Positions 36,718-49,419 of a stretch of 64,000 bases of DNA are shown one piece after another. Source of the DNA: Lichina pygmaea (taxonomy: Eukaryota > Ascomycota > Lichinomycetes > Lichinales > Lichinaceae). Positions within the stretch are counted from its first letter, which is position 1; each line of letters begins with the position of its first letter. The notes beneath the pieces were generated by a model. That model was not told where the DNA came from, made no database searches, and worked only from the letters and a program-made list of their open reading frames with translations. A program made the translations under genes and the position numbers. The DNA lies in the NCBI GenBank assembly GCA_963422465.1, contig OY730171.1, positions 1,550,001 through 1,614,000 of the forward strand, written 5' to 3'.

Positions 36718-38510
36718 CCTGGCTGTCTCGGGAAGTTGTGCGGGCTAGTGCGACTGCGTCCGGTCGGACGGAGCCGTTCTTCGAGACGGCGACCGAGCAA
36801 GAGTCGCCACGATCGGAGCCGATGGCCGTTCGTGTTGGTCGTCGGTCCGTCGACAGGGCGGCCTCGACGATTCGACCGGGTAATGGGCCTTCCAGCCTCT
36901 GTGGTCCGTTCGAATTCCCTCTCGCGCGTGATCCGGATTCCCGCTTACGCCCCCAGCGAGAGTCTCGACGCTTCCGGAACCGTCGTTGCTCCTCCTCCTC
37001 CGTCCGGGCAGGGGTGGTTTGAGTTTGAGATCTGTCGTATCTTAGGGCGACTTGTGCGTGACCACCACGTTGACGTCGTCGGGTACAGTCGGTTCAGTCG
37101 CTTCGTCGGCAGACAAGGGCCTTGTTCGAGTGCATTTGTAGAGTTGCTGGTCGTCCGCCTATTGCTTTGGCTGCAGCTCAATGCTCCGAGAGCGAGGCAC
37201 TGCGAGGGCAAATTGAGGAGCAGGCACGGCAGGTTAGCTACCGACACACTACACTACAGTAGCGCGCTCAGTTGAATTTCAAGTACGTACCGTAAGCAGC
37301 GCAAAGAATCGCAGCAGTGCCCAGACCGGACAAAGGAACGAGAATATCAAGGATAAGAACGGGCCGGCCGAGAGCAAGTCTCGAGCGAGCGGAGAGAAGA
37401 GCAAAGCACCGGCTCCCAAAAGGCAAGAATCTACAAACTTGACACGGACGTTACTCCGCATACTCCGCAATCAAAATACGGAAGTACGTACGTTCCGTAC
37501 AGTACTCCGTACTTGTGACGGGCCTGCCTGGCAGGCTGTTGATGATGTAATCCGTGCGGTTTCTGCTGCCACCGGGCGGGGGGCCAAAGATAGAACACGA
37601 TCACGTGAGTAAGTGCGATGACGGCCAGAAGTCAAAGTACCCTGGTACCAGTAAGCCTGCGCCACGAGAAGATGATAATTACGAGTACTCTACGGAAGTA
37701 CATAGTACGTACGGAGTACGTAATACAGAGCTTGAAATCTGACCTCCCTTTCTCCAAGAGCAACCTCTATATTCTATGTTGGCTGGTATTGTCTCTCCTG
37801 ATTCTGCCCTGGTTCTGGTTTTGCCATGTCTGATCCACTTAATTCCACTATGTTAGCGTGGATGAGATGTGTTTGGATATACGTATCTAGATGTTTATGG
37901 ACAGTTGGTGAATGAAGAGCTGTGAATGACAGAACAACAACCAAGAGGCAATAGGCAACAGGCAAGAACCAAGAAAAGGTGCAAGAAGCAAGACAAGGGA
38001 ATGAAGAGAAGGTCTGCCGCAAGAGCTGTCCACGACAGAAAATATACTGTAAACTCTGTACATCCAGCGCATATGTTCTGCTGAAGAAGATAGCATGGAG
38101 ACTCCGAGAGACTGATACATACACTCTGGTTCCCACTGTCAGACAAACAGACAATGAACTTCTCATGGTCTTTTTGGCACCTTTCAACATCATACCTACA
38201 AATGTGCTTCCTTGGCATTAGAACAACAGGAGAAGAACGCGACGAGAAGAGAACAAGAGAAGACGTGAACAAAAATCAAGAAGGTGTTGGCCATGATGTA
38301 TGTAGAAAAAAAGAGAAGAGGAGAAGAGCGGAAAAGAGTGCGGCGCTCATTTGAAGGCTTATTGTCATGGTTGAGCCGGATGCATGGAACAGAACGATGG
38401 GCACATTGATGGGATATATATATGTACACTTGTGATGTTCTCTGTTCCCGCTTGTCGCTTGCGCGAACGAAGCGTCATTGTCGCTCTCTAGAACAGGGGG
38501 AGAGAAAAAA
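36718..38510. other. Spacer between the two membrane-protein genes
   Basis: No gene supported. GTAC island at about 37480-37725 (ccgtacagtactccgtac, gtacgtacggagtacgt) and TCACGTG at 37601-37607. The part 37740-38480 is AT-richer and holds only short overlapping frames. Confidence 0.55.
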
Positions 38511-40982
38511 CTAGAGGACGTCGGTCTTCAGATCCCAGGTCGGTCGTAACGAGGCCGAGATGTCGGCTTTGGTGCCGACGACTGCCTGAGGCAGGCGACT
38601 GACGCGGTACGCGCCCGCTCGCATGCTGTGCAGTTGCGACGCCGACATGGCCGTACCGCCGCTCCGTGCGCTGCGGATGCTCCCGGCGTCGCTGCCCGAG
38701 TCGCTGCTCTTGAACCGCGGCGGGGGCGCAAAGTCCAGAGCCGTGAAGGTGCCGGATTTTCGAAGCGCGTGTCTGCAGTCGAGCCGTGGTCAGGACTACC
38801 GCCGAGCGAAGAGAGGGGGGGGAGAGGAAATGGATCCCCGAGGGGAGCAAGAGTGGTCGGGGGCGAGAGGAGAAGATCTGTAGCGGAGCAAACTTACGGG
38901 CTTGGCATCAGCGAGAGGTCGTCGAAGGAAGAGGCGAGCGGAACGTGGACGGGCAGGGCCGGGGAGAAGGGCCGCATCTCGCCCAGGGGACTTTCGGGTC
39001 GCCCGGCCTGACGGTCCTTGTACGTCGGGGGCGGCGCAAAGTCGATGGGGACACCAAAGTATCCCTCCTTCATGAGATGCGGCGTCGGCAGCGTTCGGAG
39101 TGGAGCCGGGGGCGGTCCCAGTCTTTGCTGCGCGGGCCGCCCTAGAGACGCCGGACCGGGGCCGTACGCGCCCGAGGCGGACGAGAACGACCGCGGTCCC
39201 GGCGACGCGAAGCCACCCATCGAGTGCTGCGCCAGGTGCCCCGGCTGCAGCCTCGGCGGCGCACGCGGCGGCGGCGTCATGGCCCTCCGGGTCATCGGTT
39301 GCGCGAACGGCGCCCGTGACGTCACAAACTCGCCCGCACCGACGTCGTGGTAGGTGTTGCCGCTCTGGTGGTAGACATCGCCGTAGTCCTCGTAGTACGC
39401 CGGCGACGGTCGGGCCAGCGCCGGTTTCGAGTCGTCGAAGTACTCCTTGTAGAAGGACCGGATCCGGTTCGCGCGCTGCTCGGCGTTCTCCGACGGGTTC
39501 TCCGGCGGCAGCGGCCTCAGGCCGACGGACAGCCTTCGGATGTCGTAGCCGAGCGTGTTCACGCCGAGGCCGTCGTCGGCCGGGTCTGGCCCCGGCACCA
39601 AGATGGACGGCACCGCGGGCGGCCCCGGCGGTGGTTGTCTCGACGACTGTCGAGGTGGGAGGCCAGCCGAACGATGATGGAGGTCGTCGGCGGCGCCGCG
39701 GCCGGAGTCGTCCGAGAAGTCGGTGCTCACGGGGGAGTGGACGACGGATGCGTGCATCGAAAGCGGGGGCTCGGCGTGGCGCGTCTCGGTCGAGCCCACG
39801 GCCACCTGGCCGACGGACGAAGGAGGTCCCTCCGACGGAGCCCTTGGGATCGACTCGACCGAGGCGGCGTCGCGGCGGCCGCCCGCCGGGAGGTCGGCCG
39901 CGCCGATGAAGGCGCCCAGGTAGTCGTTGCTCCTTCGCATGTCGCCGCCGTCGCGGTCGATGTACGAGTCCCGCGGCTCCAGGCCGCCAGCGGACGACGG
40001 CGCGAGATGGGCTTTGGCGGGAGCCGGCAGGGAGTCCTGCCGCGCCGGCGTCGGATGTTGCCGTGACGTCGAGCGAGGCGGCGAGTGGTCCATCTTGCCG
40101 GCAAAGTCGAGCGCCGGCGGACTGTGGGTCGGAGGGGTCGTCCTCGAGGTCATGGCGGCGTTCTTCAGCAGGGCCTGGTCCATGCCATCGCGCGCGGTCC
40201 CGGTCGAGGCGGCGAAGCTCGAGGCGTCGTCCAGGTCGCCGGTGGAGCCGTTCGGGTAGGAGCGCACCGAGTTGTGGGCGTCGTGGGGTAAGAAGTTGGT
40301 GGCAGAGCGATAGCGGTCGTCCTGCTGGTTGATGGTGCGGGACAGGGAGTGCAGCGACTCGCGCGAGCCACGCAAACCCGGCGGCAGCACGTACGGACTG
40401 CCCATGTCCAGCGACAGGCCACCTTTGCGAAGATCCGCCGTCGACGCTCCGTGGACGTTGGCGCTTGCCATCTCCGGCCCGGCCTTCTTCTTGCCAGCCT
40501 TGTCATCGAACCCCTTTCCGAGAGAGTCGTCCATGCCAAAGTCGAGGGACTTGTGTTTGTCGTCGGCATCCTCTTTTCTCATCCTGCGAACGTACTTGCG
40601 GTGCAAGATGAAGCAGATCACGATGGCAATCGTCAGAGGGATCCTGTGGGGAATGCGTCAGCGCCCCATCGTCAAGGACATCGTCACGGTTCACTCACAC
40701 GACGCCGAGCACGATGGGGATCGTGGTGTTCCTCGGGCCAATCGGCTTCTCGCACCGCGGCGAGCTGTCCCCGGGAGTGCAAGAGCTCGCGGCGCTGGAG
40801 GTCGACGTTCCCTTCTCGCCTTCGGCCGCGCTCCGTGGCACCAGGTGGGCGCTCGGAGCCGGCTTCAGGATCAAAGGTGGATCCGAACCGACGACGGTGC
40901 CGGGCGGAGCATCCTCCTCCTGGGAGGATCCCCGCCGCGCGAGATGGAAGGCATGGTGCCCATGATGCGATCGGGCCCGCAT
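38511..40982 (-). CDS. Conserved fungal single-pass membrane protein (KSLDFGMD motif)
   Basis: Uncharacterised. Exons 40982-40699, 40643-38898, 38772-38511 (2292 nt, 763 aa). The N-terminal part is His/Arg/Pro/Ser-rich with one Cys pair (SSCTPGDSSPRCEKPIGPRN). One transmembrane segment TTIPIVLGVVIPLTIAIVIC then FIL is split by intron 1 (phase 2). It is followed by HRKYVRRMRKEDADDKHKSL then DFGMDD, a juxtamembrane basic/acidic block that I recall as common to uncharacterised ascomycete membrane proteins. The 600-residue tail is disordered with islands such as LGYDIRRLSVGLRPLPPENP, NRIRSFYKEYFDD and, in the last exon, GTFTALDFAPPPRFKS. An upstream in-frame GTG and an out-of-frame ATG at 40990 leave the start slightly uncertain. 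Same orientation and layout as the neighbouring EP-repeat gene. Confidence 0.8.
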
Positions 40983-43059
40983 CTCCACATACGCCCAGAC
41001 GACAACTCAACGCTACGCCGTACCATCAGCAATTGGGCTCCCGCGCTGCTCGTCGTCGCACGAAACAACCCCACACGGTCGCGTACCCAATGGCCCACGG
41101 TCAAAGCCCGAGAACTCGACAGGTCTCCGATCACCACGCCACAACCGAACTATTCGCTCATGGGACGACACAGTCGACGTCGAATCGGCGGCACTTCGTC
41201 GATCATGCAGCAGCACCAGGCGGCGGCGGAATCGAAAACGAGAACGAGCACGAAGAGAGCGACTGCGGTCAGCGTTGACAACGACGGACACGCCGGGCCC
41301 GGTGGCTTGAAGGTGGATGCTGGGCAATTAAAGGGACAGGTCGACGTCGCGAGGAGGACAAGAGACCGCGATTCCAGGTGCGAGAAGGTAAAGCAAAGGA
41401 GCGACAGCCAGATGAATGAATGGATGAATGAACGACGGACTGACTGAATGGACGAAGGAAAAGACCGGCGGTGGTGACAGCACGGTAAGTAGTTGGAGGA
41501 AGAGCAGGAGGAGGAGAAGAGGAGGAAGAGAAGAATTAATTACTACTGTGCCGCCCGGTATTGGCGACCAAGTGCAAGTAGGGAAAGAAATCGTGATAAG
41601 GATCGTCTAGACAAAGGTTGCGGGTGCGGTACGGATGTACGGAGTACCGGCAATACTACGTAGAGTACGAAAGTACGTTACGTAATACGTACTGCCGACG
41701 GGGCTCATGAATGCCTGTTGTGTCCCTACGAGTACGAAATTGGGCCCGGAGGCCCACACCCAGCCTTGGCGATTGGCAGACCAATCACGTGCGGACCATC
41801 CTCTTTAGGCCTAGTAGTGGCCGGGATCGCACACGCCTCGCTCCCGATTGGTGGAGAGAGCGAGGGGCATCTCGTTGGATGCTCGGATTCCCGTAGGCTA
41901 ATTAACCCTAAACCCACCGGCTGAAGATGGCCATTTTTGGATCACTTTCCTGTTTCCCAATGTGTTACGAGCCCACCGGAGCGAGCCGGGTCCATGTCTT
42001 ATTCTCGTGACAGAAATGCTGACTCTCGTAGAGCGTATACCCCCCGCGAATATCGACGCCGACTTGATCAACAGCTCGAGAGTGATGACCGCATCACGTG
42101 ATGAGCATCTCGCGATCTCGGCCTCCGCCGAAGGATGGGAACCGAGACGGCTCTGTCGGCCGCGGTAATCTTAGGTAGCATCGCATGCTTTTTCCCTGCT
42201 GTCCGGGCTGGCAAGCACCTGTTCCACCACCTACAGTGCGTAACATACAGCCCTTCGAATGTCGTTAAAAGCCCGCAGCAATCTCCGCCCTCGATGCAGA
42301 TAATTACAACCTGCACCTGAATTGCAGTGGTGTCGATGACGAGCTCAGTTCTGTCTGTTCTCAAGGCTCCGATTTCCACGTGATCGTCCCTGATGGCTAT
42401 TCTCGTACGTCTATACATCCACGCTCGGTCTCTCTTCTCAGTCAACATTCAGACTGATCAGAAAAGAAATCAGAAGTGACCAGCTATGTTCATGTAAGCA
42501 AATTGTTTTCAAGTCACGTGCCCATCACGGCGTCTACAATGTACGAGCGGTATTCTACTGTGAGGGTTCATGTACGAGGTACATACGTACGTATGTACGT
42601 ACCGTACGTGCGGAGTACGAAGTACCGTCGTCTTCTTTCGTCCTGTTAGCTCAGACTTGGCTCCAAGCAGCATCTCAAAGCAGCGTGAGACTTGCTACCA
42701 CTCCATATGGTACAAGGGGACGCCTCCGTAGTCAAGACCGTTGGATGACCAGTGAAGACTGGTCTTCATTGCAGGAGGATTTCAACAATAGCTTGTGATA
42801 CAAGGACTGCCTGATCATGGCCCTGTACTCTGTGCTGGTCTCTGTCTCTTCAATCGCTGAGAGTACTGATATACCACAAGGAATGACCGTCTACTCCGTA
42901 CAGTTCGTATAAGTAGAAGTTGATGCCAGCCATCACCATTTATGATCCTTCTATAGCAAGAACGGAGGATCTATCTCTTGCGGAAGTTACTGTGGCCATG
43001 CCATCTCTGACTTGAGCGATTGTATGACAGATACAACCTTTCTCTACTACTAGGCCTAC
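40983..43059. other. Intergenic spacer, no supportable gene
   Basis: Includes the leader/promoter of the preceding membrane-protein gene. TCACGTG occurs at 41785-41791, 42094-42100 and 42514-42520. GTAC islands at 41625-41700 and 42545-42630. No domain-bearing frame on either strand. Confidence 0.55.
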
Positions 43060-44014
43060 CAATCTCAACGCGTCATGTCCACGGCGGCCATCGGTACGCC
43101 GGTTCGGACGAAGACGTGGCCGGTTCCTCTCTGTCTCTTCCTTGCTCTCGCTCTTTCCTCGGGGGCAAATGGCTTGAGGCCTGCTCTTTGCCTTCTGCTG
43201 CACCCAAAGATGCTCTTGGCGGCCCAGGACATCACGCTGGGCGTCGACGATCCATCCAGCACTGGTCAGCACCATCAGCTGTTGCTCAGACGGAGCGCCG
43301 TTCTTGACTGCGAATCCGAACGCCGTGGAGAGATTCCTTCGGGTCTACCATTCCATGCCCATTGCGTCACCGCGCATGTGGCGTCCCTGGCTATCGCCCA
43401 CCCATGGCCTCTCCCACCTGCGTATCCGCTGTGGCTGGCGCCTCTCGAGCATCTGAAGAACGCGCCCTTGGGGGGAACTCGAAAGGGTCGTCCGTCATCC
43501 TGGTTGCTCTGTACTCCTGAGATCGATCACGCCTCCGGCTAGGCTCAATGCTGCTACGCTGATGGTCGATTGTGAAGGTGGAGATGTCTCGACGTTCCAG
43601 ATGTACACCGCCAAGAGCAGCGCGTCGAAGGTTCTGCCACATCCACCTCCGTCAATGGCATCTGCATCGTGAAAGAGCCCTGATCCAAGAACAGTGGTGA
43701 TGGCTGCCATCAGGTACGGGTCGACCACGTCGGCGAATCTAGGAGGTGGGCGGGCAGCTTCTCCATTCCGTAAAGGTGAGTGAAAAGCAATAGCCGCGCA
43801 CGAAGCGATACCGGCTGCAGTGGGACGGACCTCGGCGGATGATGCTGCTGCGAGCGAGGCTCGAGCGGCAGCTGCAATCGATAACATCTACTCGTATACC
43901 ATCACGATCGATCCCTTCGACCGTGGGTCTGAACCCATGCTCGGGCTTCGATTAGGCAGCGAAAAGCCTGATCTAGTCCATCGCTCCGTGACTATGCTAG
44001 ATCGGTCGCTGTAG
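43060..44014. other. Region with overlapping unassigned open frames
   Basis: Both strands keep moderately long frames here: plus 43075-43542 (begins MSTAAIGTPVRTKTWPVPLC, hydrophobic N-terminus) and minus 43495-43887 and 43065-43262 (the latter basic, SRRQRAGLKPFAPEERARAR). GC content is gene-like, but no domain is recognised and the true strand cannot be decided. A lineage-specific gene is possible. Confidence 0.3.
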
Positions 44015-44185
44015 CTCTACTCGTATACGTAGCTACATTCTTGCGTTGTAGCGGCCTCTGTCAACCATTCAGATGCTTGCCGGCTGCAGCGTCGTCTACA
44101 CCCGGAGGTTGGAATGAGATACCTCTACTTCCGTGCGGTAAAGAAAACTAGATGGACTCGACGCGACGAACACATGTTCTTCCCT

Positions 44186-44761
44186 ATTCTTGTTCTTTTC
44201 TCCTGTTTGGGACATGTTCACCAGAAGCCCACAGAAGAAAAACCTCAATATCTTCAAAGATTTGAGGAAGGCTGAGTCTAGTCTATTCCTCCAAATTCTG
44301 TCAGCAAGAATAGGACTGGCCAGTTTTCTTTTCAGAGCAAATGTTCCAGATTTCAACTCCCCTCTCTGCACCTGTGGTTTTGGAGAAGAAACAGCACAAC
44401 ATATCACTTTTTTCTGTCACAAATTTTCACACCAAAGACTACAAGCCCCATTCCCTTTACAAGATTTCTCATCTATCTTATTCTCACCTAAGCTACTTCC
44501 CAAACTTCTTTTCTGGGTTATGTCTTTGAAAAGACTTGACCAGTTCAATCTAGCCCACCAACTCTCTCTCTCTCTGCTTTACCAAGTTAACTATTTGTTT
44601 TAACAAATAGCTACATGTACAAATTTCCTTAGCTACTGCATATTCCCCAAGATCTTCTCTAGTCTCTCCCAAGCTCCAGTTTTTATTCCTTCAAAGGTTT
44701 TCTGGAGAAACAAACATATACTTAGAAGTTCTGCATGGCTCTACAGCTAAATCAGTGTAAG

Positions 44762-44792
<31 letters not shown>

Positions 44793-44803
44793 TTCTTGTT
44801 CTT
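44186..44803 (+). mobile_element. 5'-truncated LINE (non-LTR retrotransposon) with target-site duplications
   Basis: Insert 44198-44791 lies between two copies of attcttgttctt (44186-44197 and 44792-44803), a 12-bp target-site duplication. The body is visibly AT-richer than its surroundings. It keeps the last about 130 codons of the LINE ORF2 (frame open to the TAA at 44601-44603), including SSLFLQILSARIGLASFLFR and the C-terminal cysteine motif CTCGFGEETAQHITFFC (C-x-C-x9-H-x4-C) seen downstream of reverse transcriptase in Tad-like fungal LINEs. A 3' untranslated region follows and then a tail of about six AAAAT units at 44762-44791. Truncated at the 5' end, as is usual for LINE insertions. 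The near-perfect duplication suggests a fairly recent insertion. Confidence 0.85.
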
Positions 44804-45348
44804 GTTCTTGTTCTTCCTCTTCTTCGTCGAATTTCTCTGAACAGACGCCAATAGAAGCGCTAGTCGCAGGCAGCAGCAAAGGACAATCGGGACAAGCGAT
44901 CAAGACGGCGGCAAGCGTGATGTTGAGCTCGGCTTGTACATCCGCCGTTTCCGCCGCCAATCTCGGCTCTCGCGTGATACTCTTCCTTTTCCTGCCCCAC
45001 CACTGTGCTACGGTATCGCCGCAACTACTGCGCCACATCGCCGAACGACCTTAAGGCTACTGGATCAGTGGCAGTAGCGACTGGAGCATCCCTCAGCTGC
45101 TCTCGCTCCCTCTCATCAGAGTCATCCCATCGCCTCACTACCGGCGCCTCACCCGAAGGATACCCCACTTCAAGACCTTCTTCCACCATTTCGTCTTCCG
45201 CTGCCTGCCGAACCTGAATTATGATACACATCCTGTAACGGACCACTCGGTGGGCGCTTTGGAAGGACGCCGTGAATGAGTCTGATCTGTTGCACCTTCG
45301 GCTGCGAGTATCACGAAAGCTCGAGAAAAGCATAGCGCATCATTCACC
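44804..45348. promoter_or_regulatory. CRM1 upstream region
   Basis: 545 bp between the LINE and the CRM1 start. Begins with a ttcttg/cttctt pyrimidine run that is the LINE target area. No gene seen. Confidence 0.4.
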
Positions 45349-48300
45349 ATGTCGATATCCATAGCCGACCTCGACCAGACCGTCCGATCTTTCTACGAGG
45401 ATCGGGGCGAGTCTGTAGGTGCACCCATACTTTGTGGGATGGCCATGAGCGTCGACTCGTGATCCTGCAGGAGCTAGCTGACCTGTTCCCTTTGCCACAG
45501 CAAAAACAAGCGGAGGCCACCTTGAACCAGGTATGATCCGACGGGCGATCGGGCCGATCTTAGTCTACGTCAGGCCTGCTGACTTGGCCCGTAGTTCAAA
45601 GAGAATCCGGACGCATGGCTCATGGTCGACAAGATCTTGCAAGATGCTACATTTCCACAGACCAAGTGTACGTCAACCGCCATCGGTTGTGTGGCAAGGC
45701 AGCCAGTTCGCTGACTCTGCTGTCGTCACAGACCTTGGACTGCAGGTGCTGGACAGCGTCATCATGACGCGATGGAAGGTGCTGCCACGGGAGCAATGTC
45801 AAGGTGCGACGCAGGTCGTGTGTCGGAGCGCGTGGTGCGCGACTTTCTCATACGCTTCTAGGCATCCGAAACTTTGTCGTCAACTACATCATCGAGATAT
45901 CGACTTCCGAGGAGAGTCTCAAGACGAATCGGACGCTGCTCAACAAGCTGAACCTGGTGTTGGTCTCGATCCTGAAGCAAGAATGGCCGCACAACTGGCC
46001 GACCTTCGTCAACGAGATCATAACGTCGTGCCGCGCCAGCCTTTCCATCTGCGAGAACAACATGGCCGTCCTCAGGCTACTGTCGGAGGAGGTCTTCGAC
46101 TATTCGGCCGATCAGATGACGACGACCAAGACCAAGAACCTCAAGTCGACCATGTGCGCAGAGTTCTCTGCCATTTTCCAGCTCTGCTCCCAGATCCTGA
46201 GCGAGGCGACCCAGCCGACCCTCATCAGGGCGACGTTGGAGACCTTGCTCCGTTTTCTGAACTGGATCCCCTTGGGATACATATTCGAGACGGATATCAT
46301 CAACACCCTGCGTTCGAGGTTCCTCGAGGTCGCCGAGTTCAGGAACATCACCCTGAAGTGCTTGACCGAGATCGGAGGGCTGCAGATCGGACAGCAATAT
46401 ACGTACATTGACAAGCTGGTGGAGATGTTCACGTCGGTCTTGACCACCATCGCGAACATCGTGCCGATATCCGTCGACCTGAGAGCGACCTATCCGACCA
46501 GCAACCCCAGGGACCAGGAGTTTGTCCTCAACCTCGCCCTCTTCCTGAGCAACTTCTTTGGCATGCATCTGCAGGTGAGTCTAGAGCCTTGGAGAGGACG
46601 GGACAAGGCCAGCGCGATCGAAGGATTCTGACATGCCTGCTCACGGCGACGGGTAGCTTGTCGAGAACCTTCCGAACCCCGACTTCATGATCCACGGTCA
46701 CTACTACCTCATTCGAATCAGCCAGATCGATGACCGCGAGATCTTCAAGATCTGCCTCGAGTACTGGACGAAGCTGGTATCGGAGCTCTTCGACGAGATG
46801 CAGAACGTCCCAGCCGGCGAAATCAACCAGCTCGTCAACATGGGCGTCAGCGGCCTCTCCAACAGCGGCGCCCACCATCCCAGCCTCATGGAGAACTACC
46901 CGCTGCGGAAGCACAAGTACGCGCAGGTGCTCTCCAACCTCCGCGTCGTCATGATCGAGAAGATGGTGCGGCCCGAAGAGGTCCTGATCGTAGAGAACGA
47001 CGAGGGCGAGATTGTGCGGGAGTTCGTCAAGGAGAGCGACACGATCCAGCTTTACAAGACTACCAGGGAATGCCTCGTCTACCTGACCCATCTGGACGTG
47101 GTCGACACCGAGGGCATCATGTCGGACAAGCTCTCCAAGCAGATGAACGGGTCCGAGTGGTCGTGGGCGAACTGCAACACCCTTTGCTGGGCCATCGGTT
47201 CCATTTCGGGGGCGATGAACGAAGAGACGGAGAAGCGCTTCCTCGTCACCGTCATCAAAGATCTGCTGGGCCTGACCGAGATGAAGCGTGGCAAGGACAA
47301 CAAGGCCGTTGTCGCCAGCAACATCATGTACATTGTCGGCCAGTACCCCCGCTTCCTCAAGGCGCACTGGAAGTTCTTGAAGACGGTGGTGAACAAGCTG
47401 TTCGAGTTCATGCACGAAACGCACGAGGGTAGGTCTCTCGCACGAGCCATGGAAGTGGTGCACGTCTTCCACGCTCGGGCGCTGACCGTCTCTCTTCCTC
47501 TCCTTTCCTCTAGGCGTACAGGATATGGCGTGCGATACGTTCATCAAAATCGCCAATAAATGCAAGCGGCACTTCGTCGTGCTACAACCGGGCGAGACGG
47601 AGCCGTTCATCGACGAGATCGTTCGCAACCTGCAGAAGATAACCCTTGATCTGTCCCCACAACAGGTGCACACCTTCTACGAGGCCTGCGGCCACATGAT
47701 CAGCGCTCAAGGGCAAAGGAGCCCGCAAGAGAGGCTGATCCAGGACCTGATGTCCTTACCGAATCAAGCCGTGAGTGCCTTCCCCACCAAGCGATGTGTG
47801 CCGCTCCAGCGCACTTTCGACATTGCTCAACTGTGCCGGCCACTAGTGGGAGCGCATCATATCGGACGCGAGTCGAGACCCTTCCACCCTAGAAGATGCC
47901 GATCGGATCAAGATTATCGGCAACATCATGAAGACGAACGTCGCGGCCTGTAGCTCCGTCGGGAGCTATTTCTATTCTCAGATCGGTCGCATCTATCTCG
48001 ATATGCTCTCCATGTACAGAGCGACGAGCCAGATGATCTCGGAAGCCGTTGCCCGAGACGGTGAGTGCCGTTCGTGACCGATGCGATGAGTAGATGCAGC
48101 GACTGAAAGTCTCCTCGCAGGCCCCGTTGCCACCATGATGCCCAAAGTTCGCGGCATGCGTACGGTGAAGAAGGAGATTCTCAAGCTCATCGACACGTAC
48201 GTTCAAAAGGCAGACGACGTCGAGATGATCAACGGAACCATGGTACCGCCGCTCTTGGACGCCGTCCTGGTCGACTACAGCCGGAACCTACCGGATGCGC

Positions 48301-49419
48301 GAGACGCCGAGGTGCTCAACGTCATCTCGACCATCACCAGCAAGCTTCATGTTCGTTGCACCCCTCACGCGACGAGACTCGTGGCCGGGTCTCGTCCTCC
48401 ACCGTCCGTTGCTCACACCCCGATCTCGCTGACTTGGCGGCAGGGCTTGATGGAGGACAAGGTTCCGATGATCATGGAGAACGTGTTCGAGTGCACCCTC
48501 ATGATGATCAACAAGGACTTTTCCGAGTACCCGGAACATCGTGTCGCCTTCTTCAAGCTGCTCCGGGCCATCAATTTCCACTGCTTCCCGGGTGAGCTTC
48601 ACCTCCACCTTCATGCAGGAAGGGCCTCGGCGTCTCTAACGATCCCCTAGCGCTGCTGAGGCTCGACACCCGACAATTCAAGTTTGTGATCGATGCCTGC
48701 ATGTGGGCGAGTAAACATGACAACCGCGAGGTGGAAAATGCAGGCCTCGGCATGTGTATCGAGCTGATGGACAACATGATCGGCACCCAGCCCGAAACGT
48801 CCAATGCGTTCTTCGAGCAGTTCTTCATTCACATCCTTCAGGACGTCTTTTTCGTGCTTACTGACTCCGACCACAAGGCCGGTGAGTCCGGGAACGATTC
48901 GGACGGGGGCGATTCGAAGGTCAACCCTGCTGACTCTGAGGCTCAGGGTTCAAGTCGCAGTCGATGTTGCTGGCCAGGATGTTCTACTACGTCGAGACCG
49001 GCAAGATTCGGGGGCCGATCTACCCGGCCGACAAGACCCCGGCAGGGACCAGCAACAAGGCCTTTCTCCAGGAATTCGTCAGCACTCTCCTGCAGAACGC
49101 CTTTCCGAACCTGCAGACGTACGTTGGCGCTCTGGCCGGTCGCTCCGCGGGCATGAAATACTGACGTGGTAGTTGCAGGGCGCAAATCCGGACGTTCGTC
49201 GAGGGGCTCTTCAACCTAAACGAGGATCTGTCTCGATTCAAAGTTCATCTGCGCGACTTCCTCATCCAGCTCAAGGAGTTTGGCGGGGACAACGCCGAGC
49301 TGTACGCCGAAGAACGCGAACAGGCTCAACGGAGCGCCAGAGATGCAGAGCGCGAGCGTGCCATGCGGGTCGGAGGCCTGCTCAAGCCGGCCGAGCTCGA
49401 CCAGGATGAAGAGCTGTGA
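45349..49419 (+). CDS. CRM1: Exportin-1 (CRM1/XPO1)
   Basis: Nuclear export receptor for leucine-rich NES cargo, working with Ran-GTP. Thirteen exons: 45349-45414, 45501-45530, 45595-45667, 45732-45803, 45862-46574, 46657-47428, 47514-47770, 47847-48060, 48121-48350, 48444-48591, 48651-48881, 48947-49118, 49179-49419 (3219 nt, 1072 aa; human 1071). Importin-beta N-terminal domain includes [24 protein letters not shown]-repeat landmarks: [125 protein letters not shown] and [18 protein letters not shown]. In the NES-groove segment [17 protein letters not shown] residue 525 is Thr, where human (C528) and S. pombe (C529) have the leptomycin-reactive Cys. The six short 5' exons are closed by 50-100 nt introns in consistent phases. 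Confidence 0.97.

Noticed and set aside
35106-37275. Plus-strand frames of 389 and 614 codons with a long Gly-Ser repeat
   Set aside because: They arise because the CAGGTN hexamer repeat is open in all frames. The minus strand has the TM helix, stop-transfer residues and a sensible start.
39100-41447. Several 240-370 codon plus-strand frames opposite the KSLDFGMD membrane protein
   Set aside because: Antisense of a GC-rich disordered coding exon; Arg/Gly/Ala-rich with no domains.
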